From the NCBI GenBank assembly GCA_016946835.1, contig JACVTC010000008.1:375501-439500 (forward strand): a DNA stretch of 64,000 nucleotides, given 5' to 3'. Positions 10,918-21,345 of this stretch are shown one piece after another (within the stretch, counting starts at the first letter, position 1; each line of letters begins with the position of its first letter). The position numbers were made by a program, and so were the translations under genes. The notes below the pieces were generated by a model. It ran no database searches, was not told the origin of the DNA, and saw only the letters and a program-made list of their open reading frames with translations. The stretch is from Neocallimastix lanati (nom. inval.). Lineage: Eukaryota > Neocallimastigomycota > Neocallimastigomycetes > Neocallimastigales > Neocallimastigaceae.

Positions 10918-11860
10918 ATGCTAATTAATCATCTCGAAGCAAATAAAAAACCACCCAAAAATATTAAAGAAGCTTTATTTGGTAATGAAAAGGAAAATTG
11001 GAAAAATAGTTGTTTAGATGAAATAAATTCAATGATTGAAAATGAAGTATATGAAGTAATTGATAATTCACACAATAATGTTAAGGTAGTTGATTGTAGA
11101 TGGGTATTTGCTTATAAATATGATGAAAATGGAAACATTATTAAGTATAAAGCTAGACTTGTAGCAAAAGGATTTACACAAATAGAAGGAATAGATTATT
11201 TTTTAACTTATGCACCAACATTAAAAGTAGATACTTTTAGAATAATGATTAAATTAGCATCAATAAATAAATAGAATATTTATCAATTGGATATTAATTG
11301 TGCTTACCTTAATGGAAAATTAAAAGAAGACATATATATGAAAATTCCATATTTTGGTAAGGGATATAAAGAACCTAATAAAATTTGGAAATTAAAGCGT
11401 TCAATTTATGGATTAAAACAAAGTACTAAAGTTTGGAATAATGAAATAACTAAAACAATTTGTAATATGGGTTTAAAACAATCAAATTTAGATCCATGCG
11501 TATTTTTTTACTTTATTGATGATATTTTAAATGGAGTTATTATGATATATGTAGATGATATATTAATTATAGGAAAAAATAGTTTTATAAAAATAGTTAA
11601 AAATGAATTTTTTAATAAATATAAGTGTATAGATATTGGATTTGCAAAATATATCCTAGGAGTAGAAATTATTAAAAATGATCTTGGAAATTATAGTTTA
11701 TCACAAAAGGCTTATATTGAAAAAATGATAGATAGATATCTCGATGTATATTCTCAAAATAATAACAAAATTGGATCTCCAGGAACTATTTATAATAAAG
11801 ATGAAGTAGATGGTGAAGATGTTAACCCACTTTATATAGATCAATTGCTGGAGCTTTAAT
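10918..11860 (+). pseudogene. Element C reverse transcriptase
   Basis: Copia RT blocks appear in order: RWVFAYKYDENGNIIKYKAR, 'LVAKGFTQIEGIDYF', 'YAPTLKVDTFRIM', 'YQLDINCAYLNG', 'SIYGLKQSTKVWN' and the catalytic YVDD at 11548-11559. A TAG at 11272-11274 interrupts the frame at the position of a Trp found before the YQLD block in related RTs. The frame ends at 11859 after 'YIDQLLEL' and resumes in another phase (LYRQTRPDITF) near 11865. Catalytic residues are intact. Confidence 0.95.
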
Positions 11861-11864
11861 TCTT

Positions 11865-12488
11865 CTTTACAGACAAACAAGACCAGATATTACTTTTCCA
11901 ACAAATTATGCTGCAAGATTTTCAAGTAATCCCAAAGAAAGACATTTAAAAATGTTAATTAAAATTTTAAGATATATCAAAGGAACTAAAGAATTAGTAT
12001 TAAGTTTTAATGAAAAAACTAATATAACAATTTATAATGATGCTAGTTATAATGATATTAGTAGTAACTGTGATTCAACTTCTGGATTTCTATTAAATAT
12101 TGGTGAAAACCCTATCTCATGGATATCTAAGAAACAACCTATTTGTCCATTGAGTACAACAGAAGCGGAATTAAATGCCAATGTGGAATCAATAAAACAT
12201 ATTAAATGAATTACTGATTTATTTAAAGAGGCCAAAATATTTAAAAATGAAATTATGAATATTAAGGATTTTATAGATAATATAAGTTGTATATATCAAA
12301 TAAAAAATAAGGTGATTAATTCAAAGAATAAATATTATGCATTGAGAATTATATTTTTAAATCTGTACGTAAAATTATTAAAATTAAACATTGAATTTAT
12401 TGAAGGAACTAACAATTTAGCTGATATTTTAACGAAACCACTTCCAGTTAATAAACAAAAAGAAATTACAAACAAATTATTATTGTAA
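11865..12488 (+). pseudogene. Element C RNase H domain
   Basis: Starts with 'LYRQTRPDITFPTNYAARF', then 'IYNDASYNDISSNCDSTSGF', 'PISWISKKQPICPLSTTEAE' and, after a TGA at 12207-12209 at the conserved Trp following 'ESIKHIK', the C-terminal part 'FIEGTNNLADILTKPLP' ending in TAA at 12488. The arrangement is that of copia RNase H, which degrades the RNA strand of the cDNA hybrid. Confidence 0.93.
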
Positions 12489-12604
12489 TAACAATGAGAT
12501 AATGAGTTTATTAAGGTATTTCATATAATTCATTTCAAAAATTAAAAAAAAAAAAATTTTTTTTTAATAATTTTACTTTTACTTTTAGTAATAAATTATA
12601 TTTC

Positions 12605-12613
12605 ACGGGGAAG
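12605..12613 (+). other. Element C polypurine tract
   Basis: CACGGGGAAG directly precedes the 3' LTR. The G-rich purine run is the expected plus-strand priming site and stands out in this AT-rich sequence. Confidence 0.7.
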
Positions 12614-12994
12614 CGTTGGAAATACGTGATATCATAATTTATTATTTTTAAAGTAAAATTATTATTAATTTATATTATACCTTATTAATATATTAAATTT
12701 AAGTATAATATTTATATGGTATATTATTAAATATAATCTAAAGATTAATTAATGAAATATACAATGTAATTTATAAGAATGTATACGTAGTAATGAAAAA
12801 TGAATAACGTAATATCAAGAGATAAAAAATAATGACTTAAAAATATTGAAAAATGTAGAACTTACTATATAAAAAATAAATAAATAAAAATAATCTATTA
12901 AGGAAAGATTATTTATAAAAGAGAAATTTTTATAGGAGTTTTTTTTGTTAATTATATATATTAATTATTAGTGTTTTACTTCGAAATCTCAATA
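12614..12994 (+). repeat. Element C 3' LTR
   Basis: Direct repeat of 7511-7891, starting CGTTGGAAATACGTG (first base differs) and ending CTCAATA. It is followed by the right TTCAG duplication at 12995-12999 and then element B Gag sequence on the minus strand. Confidence 0.95.
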
Positions 12995-12999
12995 TTCAG

Positions 13000-13446
13000 G
13001 ATCAGATTCTTCATTTTTCATGGAAATATTTGATTGTCCTTCATTTGCTTTATATTTTCCTTTATATTTATTATTATATTTATTATTATTTTTCTTACAA
13101 TTACTATTGATATTGTTGTTATTTGATTTGTATTCACTAGATTTGATGTATCTATATTTACATTTATTTGCCTAGTGTCCTCTTTTGTTGCAAATTTAGA
13201 ACTTTATATATTTCTTATTATTGTTTTGTCGAGAATAATTTGCCTCTGTATTCAAATTTATAGATTTATTAATTGATTTATTATTATCACCAAGCTTTTT
13301 ATTTCTTTTTGTATATAATTATTTAGCATGTTGGTGAGTTTCAATAATGTTTGCGCAGCATTTTTTTCAGTTATCACTATAATTTAGTAAATTAGATAGA
13401 AGTATTAACTTTTCTGGAAGTTCATTAAATAAGTTGTCGAATTTTT
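13000..13446 (-). pseudogene. Element B gag, C-terminal part with ruined zinc knuckle
   Basis: Minus-strand reading gives 'KFDNLFNELPEKLILLSN' (copia Gag), then a knuckle remnant around 13160-13205 in which the first Cys has become Phe and two in-frame stops occur (F-stop-I-C-N-K-R-G-H-stop-A-N-K-C). An Asn/Lys-rich tail and 'NEESDPEQYINF' follow; that last run is continuous across the element C insertion when one TTCAG copy is removed. Confidence 0.85.
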
Positions 13447-13503
13447 GAGTGTGTGGCATTTCGCAAAATTTCATTTCGGAAAAGTGTCATTTCGCAAAAT
13501 TTT
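13447..13503 (+). repeat. MULE-1 left terminal inverted repeat
   Basis: Contains three CATTTCG motifs spaced about 16-19 bases apart (TGGCATTTCGC, TTTCATTTCGGAAA, TGTCATTTCGC). It pairs with the reversed array at 16429-16543. Confidence 0.88.
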
Positions 13504-13984
13504 AATAAATAGATAAATAAATAATAAAATAAATAAATAAAAAATTTATTTATATATAAATAAAAATTTATAAATTATAAATAGTTAAATAAATATTTTT
13601 TTTATTTTATTATATTTTTATTTATTAGATAAAAAAAAAAAAAAAAATAGTTAATAATTATAGAATTATTTTTCTTTTCATAGATTATTGAATCAATAAA
13701 TAATAATAACAATTATAATAATAATAAAATTTAATAATTATATAAATTATAAAATTTTATTATTATTATAAATTTAATTATTTAATTTATTAATTGAAAA
13801 ATAAAACTTTTAAATATTTAGATATTAAATATTAAAAAAATAAAATAATTTTGAAAAGGATTTTTATGTAACAATATATTAAAAAAAAATTACTATAAAT
13901 AAAAAATAAGCTCAATTTTATTTATATAATTAAATATATTGAATAAGATTGAATAATTGAAAATTAATTAAAAATATTTAACAA

Positions 13985-15415
13985 AATGGAAGAACTAAAA
14001 ATAGATATTAGTGAAACTAATAGATAGAGGAAAAGAACAAATAATTATTAATAAAAAATATAAATATAATTATTCATACACTAAAAAGAATAAATCAAAG
14101 GTATATAGATGTACCGAATATAAAACTTTAAATAAATGTAAATCTTACATTATTTTTAATGATGAAAAAGAAATTTTAAAATATGATGGTGTTCATAATC
14201 ATTTCGAACAGGAATTTAATGCCGCTCTATCATTAACAAAATATAGAATTAAAAAAGAAATTAAAAAAAGTTCAATTCCTTTCAATATAAAACTAAAAAG
14301 AGTATTTAACCAAATTTCACAAGATATTGGTTTTATATGTCCTGAATTTAAATCTATAAAATCACAAATAATAAGAGATATAAATAAACAACTTCCTCCC
14401 AACATATCAAGTTTTGAGGAAATTCCAGAAAAACATTATTTATATATTACAAAACAAAATGAAAATTTTATGATATTCAAAAATCAAAGTGTCATAATTT
14501 TTCAGTCTCCATTTCAAGCATTTTTATTTAAAAAATATTGTGATGTTCTTTTTGTGGATGGCACTTTTTATGTAGCACCTGATTTCAGTTATCAGGTTTT
14601 CATTACAAGAAATTTTGTTCCGGAATTAAATGAGTTTTATACCACTTCTTTTTCTATATTAAGAAATAAAGAGCAAGAAACCTATAAAACAATATTTGAA
14701 GTAATAAAAAGTAATTGTGATATTACAAAAGACAATGGGTTTTCTCCAAAAAATCTTCATTGTGACTTTGAAAGAGCCATATCTAATGCTGCAATAATTG
14801 TATTCCCAGATATAAATATTAGATATTGTATTTGGCATTACAAACGATCATTAGGACTTCATAAAAATAAAATATGCTATAATGAAGTAAATCAAAACAG
14901 AGATTTATATGTTTATTTTAACGCTATATTAAATTTACCTTTTATAAATCCAAATTATATATTAGATATTTTTCATAAAATTAAAAAATCATGCATTGAA
15001 AAAAATTATAACCAATTTTTAATATTTTTGGAATATTTTAGAAAAACATATTTAATTCTTTATAATATTGAAAATTGGAATTATTATAATAATATTGAAC
15101 ATATAACAAATAATGCCTCTGAATCCTTTAATAATTATTTAAGTGGCTTATTTTCAAAAAAAACCAACTTATTTTAGACTAATATATACATTAAATAATG
15201 ATGTATCTTTATTTCCAGATACCTACGAAAGAAGAATGCTTGGCATATGGAACAAACAAAAGAGAAAAACATTAACAAAAACTAATAAAATCAAAAATAT
15301 TATTGAAAGTTACAAGAAAATGGAATCATTTTTAATTAGTAATGAAAGAAATAGAAGCCATATTGCTGGATTATGGTTTGAATGTTTCATTAATTTAAAT
15401 AATAAAATTAATTAA
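13985..15415 (+). pseudogene. MULE-1 transposase with N-terminal FLYWCH-type zinc finger
   Basis: The likely start is ATG 13985 (MEELKIDISETNR). An N-terminal FLYWCH/WRKY-like finger (KVYRCTEYKTLNKCKSYIIF ... DGVHNHFEQ) would bind DNA. The MULE catalytic domain follows: 'VLFVDGTFYVAPDFSYQVF' (first Asp), 'LHCDFERAISNA' (second Asp) and 'YCIWHYKRSL', ending with 'HITNNASESFNNYL'. Two lesions break the frame: a 4-bp tandem duplication (GATA) near 14018-14026 giving a TAG, and a shift in the A-rich tract near 15155, after which the C-terminus continues at 15143-15415. Of the elements here, its coding potential is among the best preserved. Confidence 0.9.
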
Positions 15416-16428
15416 ATTAGAATTAAATTTATTTTTCTAACCTTTTATAAAGTAAAATTATAATTAAACCTATATCTTTAATTATTAATTTTAGTTGTTT
15501 TTAATAATTAAATTATAACTAAAGAATTAAATAAAACAAATTCTCAATTTCTTTAGTTAAATATTAATATCAATATTTTATATTTTATTATTATAATACT
15601 ATTATTAATATCAATATCAATATTTTATATTTTATTATTATAATACTATTATTAATATCAATATCAATATCAATATTTTATATTTTATTTTTATATACTA
15701 TTATTAATATTAATATCAATATCAATTTATTTTATCAATATTATTAAAAATATAAAAATATATTTTTTATTTTATTAAAATACTAATATTTAACATTAAA
15801 TACACAATAAAATAAAATATTTTTATATTTTTATTTAAATTAAATCAATTTTTAATTGAAAATTAAAACTTTTAAAATAATAATCAATATAATAAGTTTT
15901 ATCAAAAACCATTTAATTTTTTTCTTTTTATTGTTAATTATTTAATAATTATTTGTATATTGTGTTTTTCAAATAAATTACTTTTTTTTTTTATTTTATT
16001 TTTTTTACTGGATTATTTATAAATATTTCTTTTATTAAAAAAATTTATTTAGCAATTTAAGATTTTTAAAATACTGCGCAAGGACTTAAAAGGTGTAAAA
16101 TGATCAATTAATTATTTAAATATTATTTTTTAATATTTTTTTTAGTAATTATATTTTAAATTCAACAATTATATTTTAAATTATTATCCTCTACAACTTT
16201 TAAATTATTAATACTTATTTTTTTTATATATATAAAATTCTTATATATATTTTAAAAAATTATAAAACATTTAAAACATATAATAAAATATATATATATA
16301 TTTTTTTTAAAAAATTTTTAAAATTTATTTATTTATTATAGTTTTATATATTTATTTTTATTTATTTAGTTATTTATTTAAATTATATATATTATTTATT
16401 TATTTTATTATTAATTTATTTATTTATT
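15416..16428. other. MULE-1 3' non-coding region with tandem repeats
   Basis: No coding sequence. From about 15560 to 15740 three copies of a roughly 60-bp AT-only unit are seen (ending TATCAATATTTTATATTTTA) with variable numbers of ATATCA steps. The remainder is plain AT-rich sequence up to the right inverted repeat. Confidence 0.75.
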
Positions 16429-16543
16429 AAAAATTTTGCGAAATGACACTTTTCCGAAATGAAATTTTTCGAAATGAAACTTTTTATGTAAATTTTCCGA
16501 AATGAAACTTTCCGAAATGAAATTTTTCAAAATGCTCCTCCCC
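16429..16543 (-). repeat. MULE-1 right terminal inverted repeat
   Basis: Contains five CGAAATG motifs (reverse complement of CATTTCG) plus one degenerate copy, spaced about 14-30 bases, ending AATGCTCCTCCC. It is longer than the left end by extra motif copies. Confidence 0.85.
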
Positions 16544-16552
16544 CGAATTTTT

Positions 16553-17023
16553 CTCTGTCAGTTTTCTCAACACCTAGATTTCTTAATTCGGCAATAAACA
16601 AAGACATTCCTTTTTCATTTTCTTCAAAGAATAATTCATTTAATTCATTTTCTAAAATTTCTTTTCTTTCAACAATGTTTTGTAAATATCATATGCTGTG
16701 TCACCCTTACAATTTAAACTCAATTTATGTTCATTATTAATACTATTAAAAATAATATTTTTAACTTTAATGTCATTTTTAATATCTTCATCTGGAGTAT
16801 CCAAAGCATAAACTTTAGTTTTATCTCCTTTTGCTGGACGATATTTATGTATATTTGAAGGGTTAATTGTACTTTTATCAATTCTTTTAAGGACTTCTCT
16901 TTCAATATGATGTTCGAGGTCTAATTCACTTAGAAGATTGTAAAGTTCATCATCCCAAATTTTGAAATTTGAATTGGGTTCCCCGAGGATTGTTTTGGTA
17001 CTTTTATTGCGTTGTTCTTCCAT
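16553..17023 (-). pseudogene. Element B gag, N-terminal part
   Basis: Starts with ATG at 17023 (MEEQRNKSTKTILGEPNSNF), a copia Gag beginning with the conserved Trp-containing segment 'NFKIWDDELYNLLSELDLE'. It continues to 16652, then after a frame lesion through 'ELRNLGVEKTDRE' up to the MULE-1 insertion. It would be the structural protein forming the virus-like particle. Confidence 0.9.
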
Positions 17024-17176
17024 TTTAAGGTTTATAATGGATTTATTAATAAACTTTATATAAAATTTAATAGTTTTTGGAACACGGTTTTTTGGACAAA
17101 ATTAAATATAAAGACGACGATTTAAATATAAAAAAAAGATTTACATATGGTAATTAATAAATAGCATGAGTCAAAC

Positions 17177-17191
17177 TGAGACTCTTAATCT
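17177..17191 (-). other. Element B primer-binding site complementary to tRNA-Lys(CUU) anticodon arm
   Basis: The plus strand reads TGAGACTCTTAATCT, identical to the anticodon stem-loop of eukaryotic tRNA-Lys(CUU), so on the element's own (minus) strand the site is its complement. It directly abuts the end of the 5' LTR, where copia elements primed by tRNA fragments have their primer site. Confidence 0.7.
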
Positions 17192-17444
17192 GTTGAAAAT
17201 TAAATGGAAATTGATCAATTTAAATTACTTTATTAACTTCATTTATTTAAAAATAATATAATATACATTTTAATATATCTTAATAATAATGTTACATAGA
17301 TCATAAATGTATTATAAAAATATTTATAATATAGCGAGCCACATTTTACATACATAAAATTATTTAATAAAATTTACTATATAAATTTGTATAACTATAT
17401 AATTAATAATAAAATAAGAATAAGATTAAACTTTATTTTCAACA
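17191..17444 (-). repeat. Element B 5' LTR
   Basis: Bounded by a perfect 10-bp terminal inverted repeat, TGTTGAAAAT ... ATTTTCAACA, typical of LTR ends, and placed right outside the primer site. About 254 bp. The partner 3' LTR is not found because the element is truncated at 6444. Confidence 0.8.
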
Positions 17445-18135
17445 CTTTAATTATTAATAAATTATTTGCAAATTCGTGATATAAATAAAACGTGATCGAA
17501 AATAACGTGACAAAATTAAATTTATGCGAAGACATAAAATTATGCAAGAGCATAAAAATTAATGTAAACATAAAATTTATAACATAAATTTTATGTTATG
17601 TTAAAATTGAAATAATTTATAAATTTCATTTTATTATTTTTATATTATTTTATATTGATATTTTTTCATTATATTTATAATTATTTTTATAATTATTATT
17701 TTATATTAATATTTTATATTTTATTAATTATAATAAATTTCTAATATTATTATTATTTTATGAATATTTTATTTTAATATTTTATATTTTATTTTATACT
17801 TTATATTAAACACTTTAAATGCTTAATAGTTATTCTAAAAAAATTAAATAGTTTATTACGAATTTCAAATATAAAAGCAAGAATAATTCTTAATAATTAT
17901 TCCTTGTACAGTTTTATGCCAATTTTTTCATAGTTACTTTTATATTTACAAATGAATAATTAAATACATGTATTAAATAATTCTATAATTACTTTTAAAT
18001 AATAAATAAATAAAAATTTATAATTAAAAAACAACTAAAATAAAACTTCTCCCAACAAGAGAACTTGAACCTATGCGTACTTATCAAAAATTTATACTTT
18101 ATTATTTGTAAATATTTTTTATTAAATTAATATAT
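17445..18135. other. AT-rich non-coding spacer
   Basis: No supported coding frame. A short stretch near 17455-17600 repeats variants of CATAAAAT/TTTATG. Nothing else is recognised. Confidence 0.6.
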
Positions 18136-18334
18136 GTTGATAAAGTTTACTATTTAAATTAATTATTTTAAAATAAAATTATATATTAAAAATGTGTCTT
18201 ATAATGTAAAAATATTACAAAAATAATGTAATATTATATATTTTGTAATTCATATAAAATTAATAAAATGAAGTCTTTTTAAATAATATTATAAATATAA
18301 AGTTAAAATGATCACGATTACATTCACTTTTAAA

Positions 18335-18349
18335 AGATTAAGAGTCTCA
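18335..18349 (+). other. Element D tRNA-Lys(CUU)-type primer-binding site
   Basis: AGATTAAGAGTCTCA, an exact 15-base complement of the tRNA-Lys(CUU) anticodon arm, at the end of the LTR-like block. Confidence 0.7.
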
Positions 18350-18435
18350 ATCAAATACCGAAATTTAATAAAGTTGTACAAGTATATTCAATTAAAAGAG
18401 TAAATAATTAATTATAAATAAGAAATAAAAAGAAT

Positions 18436-19166
18436 ATGAATGAAGTTTTCACACTATTTTCTTCAAGAAATACCTTAACCAGAGAAAACTTAGAATCTGA
18501 TTAAAATAAATAAACTTATTGGCATCTACATATGGTGTAAGTTTACACTTAGAAAAAATAAAAACAATCCAAAAATCAGAAATATCAAAAGATGAACTAA
18601 AAAACCATTTAAAAGTTATAGATCATACTGATCTATATTACGTAAAAAGAATTAACAATGATAAATAAAGAATTAACAATGATATGATAACTAAAGATGC
18701 AAAAGCCAAATACTATATATTCAACAGTACTCCTAATGAGATGAAACTAAAAGAGAGGTTAGGTAGAGAGGTAGATGATAAAAGAAAATTTGAATACCAT
18801 TATACTGCACTATCTAAAGAACTAAGAATCGAAACAAATTTGATAATATACAACACTGAGGGGGATAAAATATAATATATGATACTACAAATAATGGAAT
18901 TATATTATCAAGAACCGTTGAATTCTTTGAGGATGCATCCAGTAATGCTTCTGTTCCTATTTCAATTCCAGAAAAATAAAACTTTGAGAACTTTTGAAGA
19001 AAACATTGAAGGAATATTATTAAATGATTATAACAATAATAATACTATAAATTATAATAATAATGCTAATATTAAATCTATAAACAATGAAGATGATATA
19101 GAAAACAATAATAATAGTAATAATAATAACTATAATAATGAAAGTTCAAATGATATTGTAAAATAA
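18436..19166 (+). pseudogene. Element D gag fragment fused to post-integrase linker
   Basis: Gag-like sequence with several stops (18436-18875) includes 'KAKYYIFNSTPNEMKLKE', the segment where copia Gags match the UBN2 family. The junction near 18860-18885 joins it to 'IILSRTVEFFEDASSNASVP', the region between integrase and RT, then an Asn/Asp-rich tail to 19166. It is a deletion product with no catalytic domain. Confidence 0.7.
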
Positions 19167-19180
19167 TAAAAATAATCAAA

Positions 19181-19490
19181 ACAAATTTCTAAATAAAATA
19201 AATCAAAATAAAATTTTTAATGAAATGAAACTAAATTTATTTTACCAAATTTGTAATCAAAAGTTTTTTTTACAACCAGCCAATATAAATTATCCAAATA
19301 ATAATTTATATTTTTAATAATTTTAATTATAATAAAAAAACACATTTTCACAGAATTTAATTTTTAATAATTTTCGAAATCCCCCACTTACAATAATGGA
19401 TTTCAAAAATATAAATTTAATTATTTAAAAGAAAATTATTAAATATCACAGTTATGTGTTTAATTTCATTGGATATTATATTATATCATT
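19181..19490. other. AT-rich spacer, probably LTR sequence of elements D or E
   Basis: No coding frame. The segment from about 19500 to the primer site at 19563 matches 53376-53427, showing it is the end of an E-family LTR. The LTR start cannot be located with confidence. Confidence 0.5.
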
Positions 19491-19562
19491 ATAAAATAAG
19501 TAAATAAATAAACACATAATAAAATATAAATATCATATCTGAATTTAAGTGTTACATTTAAC

Positions 19563-19577
19563 AGATTAAGAGTCCCA
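19563..19577 (+). other. Element E tRNA-Lys(CUU)-type primer-binding site
   Basis: AGATTAAGAGTCCCA matches the tRNA-Lys(CUU) anticodon-arm complement with one mismatch, followed by ATGACTC as in the second E copy. Confidence 0.65.
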
Positions 19578-19676
19578 ATGACTCAATAATTCATTAACGG
19601 TTGTTAATATCAAAATTCAATATATTAAATATTAAACATTCATTAAATATTAAAATAAAGAAATATTAACAGTCAC

Positions 19677-20850
19677 ATGAAAATGACTAAATCCGAAAAT
19701 TCAACAACTACGAGAAGTTCTTCAAAAATTTCTTCAAAGACAACAAAGACAATAAATACATCAAGTGCAATAAATGGCACTCTTGTTGAAGTGGAACCTC
19801 CAAATATTCAAGCAAATACAATTAATAAATTTCATATTCAAAACTTTAAAATTACAAATGAAAACTTTCATAAATGGTATTCAGACTTAAAATTATTCCT
19901 TGATTCTGAAGAATTGGGTGATTATATATCAAAGAATAAGATATAAACACAAATAAAAAACATTTAAAATATGACAGTACAGTCAGAATTATAATATTGA
20001 ACAGCCTCGACTAATATACAAAAACTTATTAAATAATTACACAAGTGCATACTTAATGATAAATGAATTAAAGGAAAGATTTTCAGAAACAGGCCCTTCA
20101 AGATTATTTGAAATTGAAATGAAGATAAAGAAGTAAGAAATCGAAAACGATGACTTTAAGCTATATTTAGATAATCTTAACTCATTATTTACAGAATACA
20201 ATAACGAGGCAAAATTACAAAATAAACCAGGACTAAGTGAAGAAACAAAAGTTATATATTCCTTAGATGAATTAAATAAAGTCGGTATTGCATATTCATT
20301 CACATTTCTATATGTTGAAAAGACATTTAAAGATTTAAAAAGAAGACATAACAAAACTAAGTACCATAATTAAGAAAAGTAAAAAAGTATTAAAAGAGTA
20401 GAAATCAATGAAGTATATCAACACGAAGATCAAATTAATAGAGTCTGAAATAGGAAACTCCCATATAATTTCAATAAAGAAACAAATTCCAACGAATACT
20501 GTCAATATTGCCATAAAAATGGGCACACTACTGACAACTGTTTCTTCAACCCATCAAATTCACCAAATAGTAACTATAGAGAGAAAAGAAAAATAATACT
20601 AATAAGTCAAGAAACAAAATTAAAAATAAAAAAACATCTTTAAACCGGAATGGTAGTAAAAGAAACTTCAAATCATATAACGTTAATTATAAAGAGCAAA
20701 ACAATTCAAATTCAGATTCAGATCCTTCATTCGACTTCTGCTTCAATATAAAAACTAATATTGTAAAAGATAATTGTAATAACAGTTCAATAACTTCCAA
20801 GAACATAAAAGTAAATAAAGTAACTGCTTAAAAGAAGAAAATAATATTAT
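19677..20850 (+). pseudogene. Element E gag with CCHC zinc knuckle
   Basis: Starts MKMTKSENSTTTRSSSKIS, a Ser/Thr/Lys-rich head, then the conserved Gag segment 'NFHKWYSDLKLFLDSEELG' and a later 'EYCQYCHKNGHTTDNCFFN' (about 20490-20550), a CX2CX4HX4C knuckle for RNA binding. The frame changes several times (near 19946, 20030 and 20140). The second copy at 53549 begins at the same Met-Thr-Lys-Ser position. Confidence 0.85.
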
Positions 20851-21345
20851 GGAAGACAATAACAACGAATCATGGATCATTGATAGTGGAACAGGAATCA
20901 ACTAATCCAAAAATATAAAAATATTATCAATCATTGAAGATGCTATTAATAGAGGAATTACATACCCAAACGGAAAATCCATAAGAATATACAAAAATGA
21001 TATGTGCAAAGGAATTTATATTGTACAATTTAAATCCTCATCAAGGAATTAATTTTAAAATCCTGAACGGAAATTAATATATCTAAACTTAAAGTGCTTG
21101 GATGTAAAGTATTTTTTCTTAATAGATACAAACAAGGAAGACTTGAAAATCATAAAATCAGGTATTTTCTTAGAATATTCATCAGACTCTCCTGGTTATA
21201 GTGTCCTCAACATTAGTTCAAAAATAATAATTATAGTTCGTGATGCATACTTCTTTGAAAAAACATGCTCACTTGGCACATCATTTTTTCATTCCTCAAA
21301 TCCTTCAGATAAACAAATTGAAGGGGAATAGGACTTACAACATCA
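20851..21345 (+). pseudogene. Element E protease remnant joined to post-integrase segment
   Basis: 'SWIIDSGTGIN' is the protease active site, followed by an in-frame TAA that is also present in the second E copy at 54798-54800. After about 21090 the frame reads 'LDVKYFFLIDTNKEDLKII' and 'YSSDSPGYSVLNISSKIIII', which in intact copia elements lies after the integrase core. The pre-integrase and DDE domains have therefore been removed. Confidence 0.82.

Larger units (their letters stand above)
7511..12994 (+). mobile_element. Element C: full-length Ty1/copia retrotransposon inserted in element B
   Basis: Two direct 381-bp LTRs (7511-7891 and 12614-12994) differ at only about eight positions by eye. 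They flank Gag, protease, integrase, reverse transcriptase and RNase H in copia order on the plus strand, and a TTCAG duplication flanks the whole. The close LTR match indicates a fairly recent insertion, but the internal region has several stops and frameshifts. It lacks the tRNA-Lys type primer motif and the CCHC knuckle found in other copia elements here, so it belongs to a distinct family. Confidence 0.95.
13447..16543 (+). mobile_element. MULE-1: Mutator-like DNA transposon inserted in element B gag
   Basis: A 3,097-bp insert flanked by the perfect 9-bp duplication CGAATTTTT (13438-13446 and 16544-16552), the length made by Mutator-like transposases. The ends are imperfect inverted repeats (GGCATTTCGCAAAATTTCA at left; the same motif with differences, reversed, at right), and the interior encodes a MULE-family transposase on the plus strand. 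Removing the insert with one duplication copy restores element B Gag frame. The transposase has two frame lesions, so this copy is probably not autonomous. Confidence 0.93.
6444..17444 (-). mobile_element. Element B: old Ty1/copia element split by element C and MULE-1
   Basis: Minus-strand pieces run in order: 5' LTR (17191-17444), primer site, Gag N-terminus (16553-17023), Gag middle and knuckle (13000-13446), protease (7121-7429) and integrase (6444-7121). The gaps are filled by MULE-1 (13447-16543) and copia C (7511-12994). Each insertion is flanked by a target duplication, and deleting it with one duplication copy rejoins the Gag frame. The element stops abruptly in the integrase core at 6444; RT, RNase H and the 3' LTR are missing. 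Confidence 0.9.
18136..19180 (+). mobile_element. Element D: internally deleted copia remnant
   Basis: An LTR-like block (18136-18334, starting TGTTGATAAAGTTTACT and resembling the start of the repeat at 22229) is followed by the tRNA-Lys primer motif at 18335-18349. A Gag start at 18436 (MNEVFTLFSSRNTLTREN) and a Gag middle portion (18684-18875) come next. From about 18875 the reading becomes 'DTTNNGIILSRTVEFFED', a copia motif that normally lies after integrase, and then an Asn-rich linker. Protease and the integrase domain are therefore deleted. Confidence 0.72.

Noticed and set aside
10174-12209. A nuclear genetic code with UGA as Trp
   Set aside because: TGG is used normally in the same elements and in MULE-1, TAG also replaces Trp, and TGA ends the G RNase H frame. 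The polyubiquitin gene has no Trp and cannot test it. Kept only as a minor alternative in the Trp-stop finding.
17161-17200. A tRNA-Lys gene at the repeated AGACTCTTAATCT motifs
   Set aside because: Only the anticodon arm is present; no acceptor, D or T arms flank any of the seven copies, and all sit at LTR boundaries.
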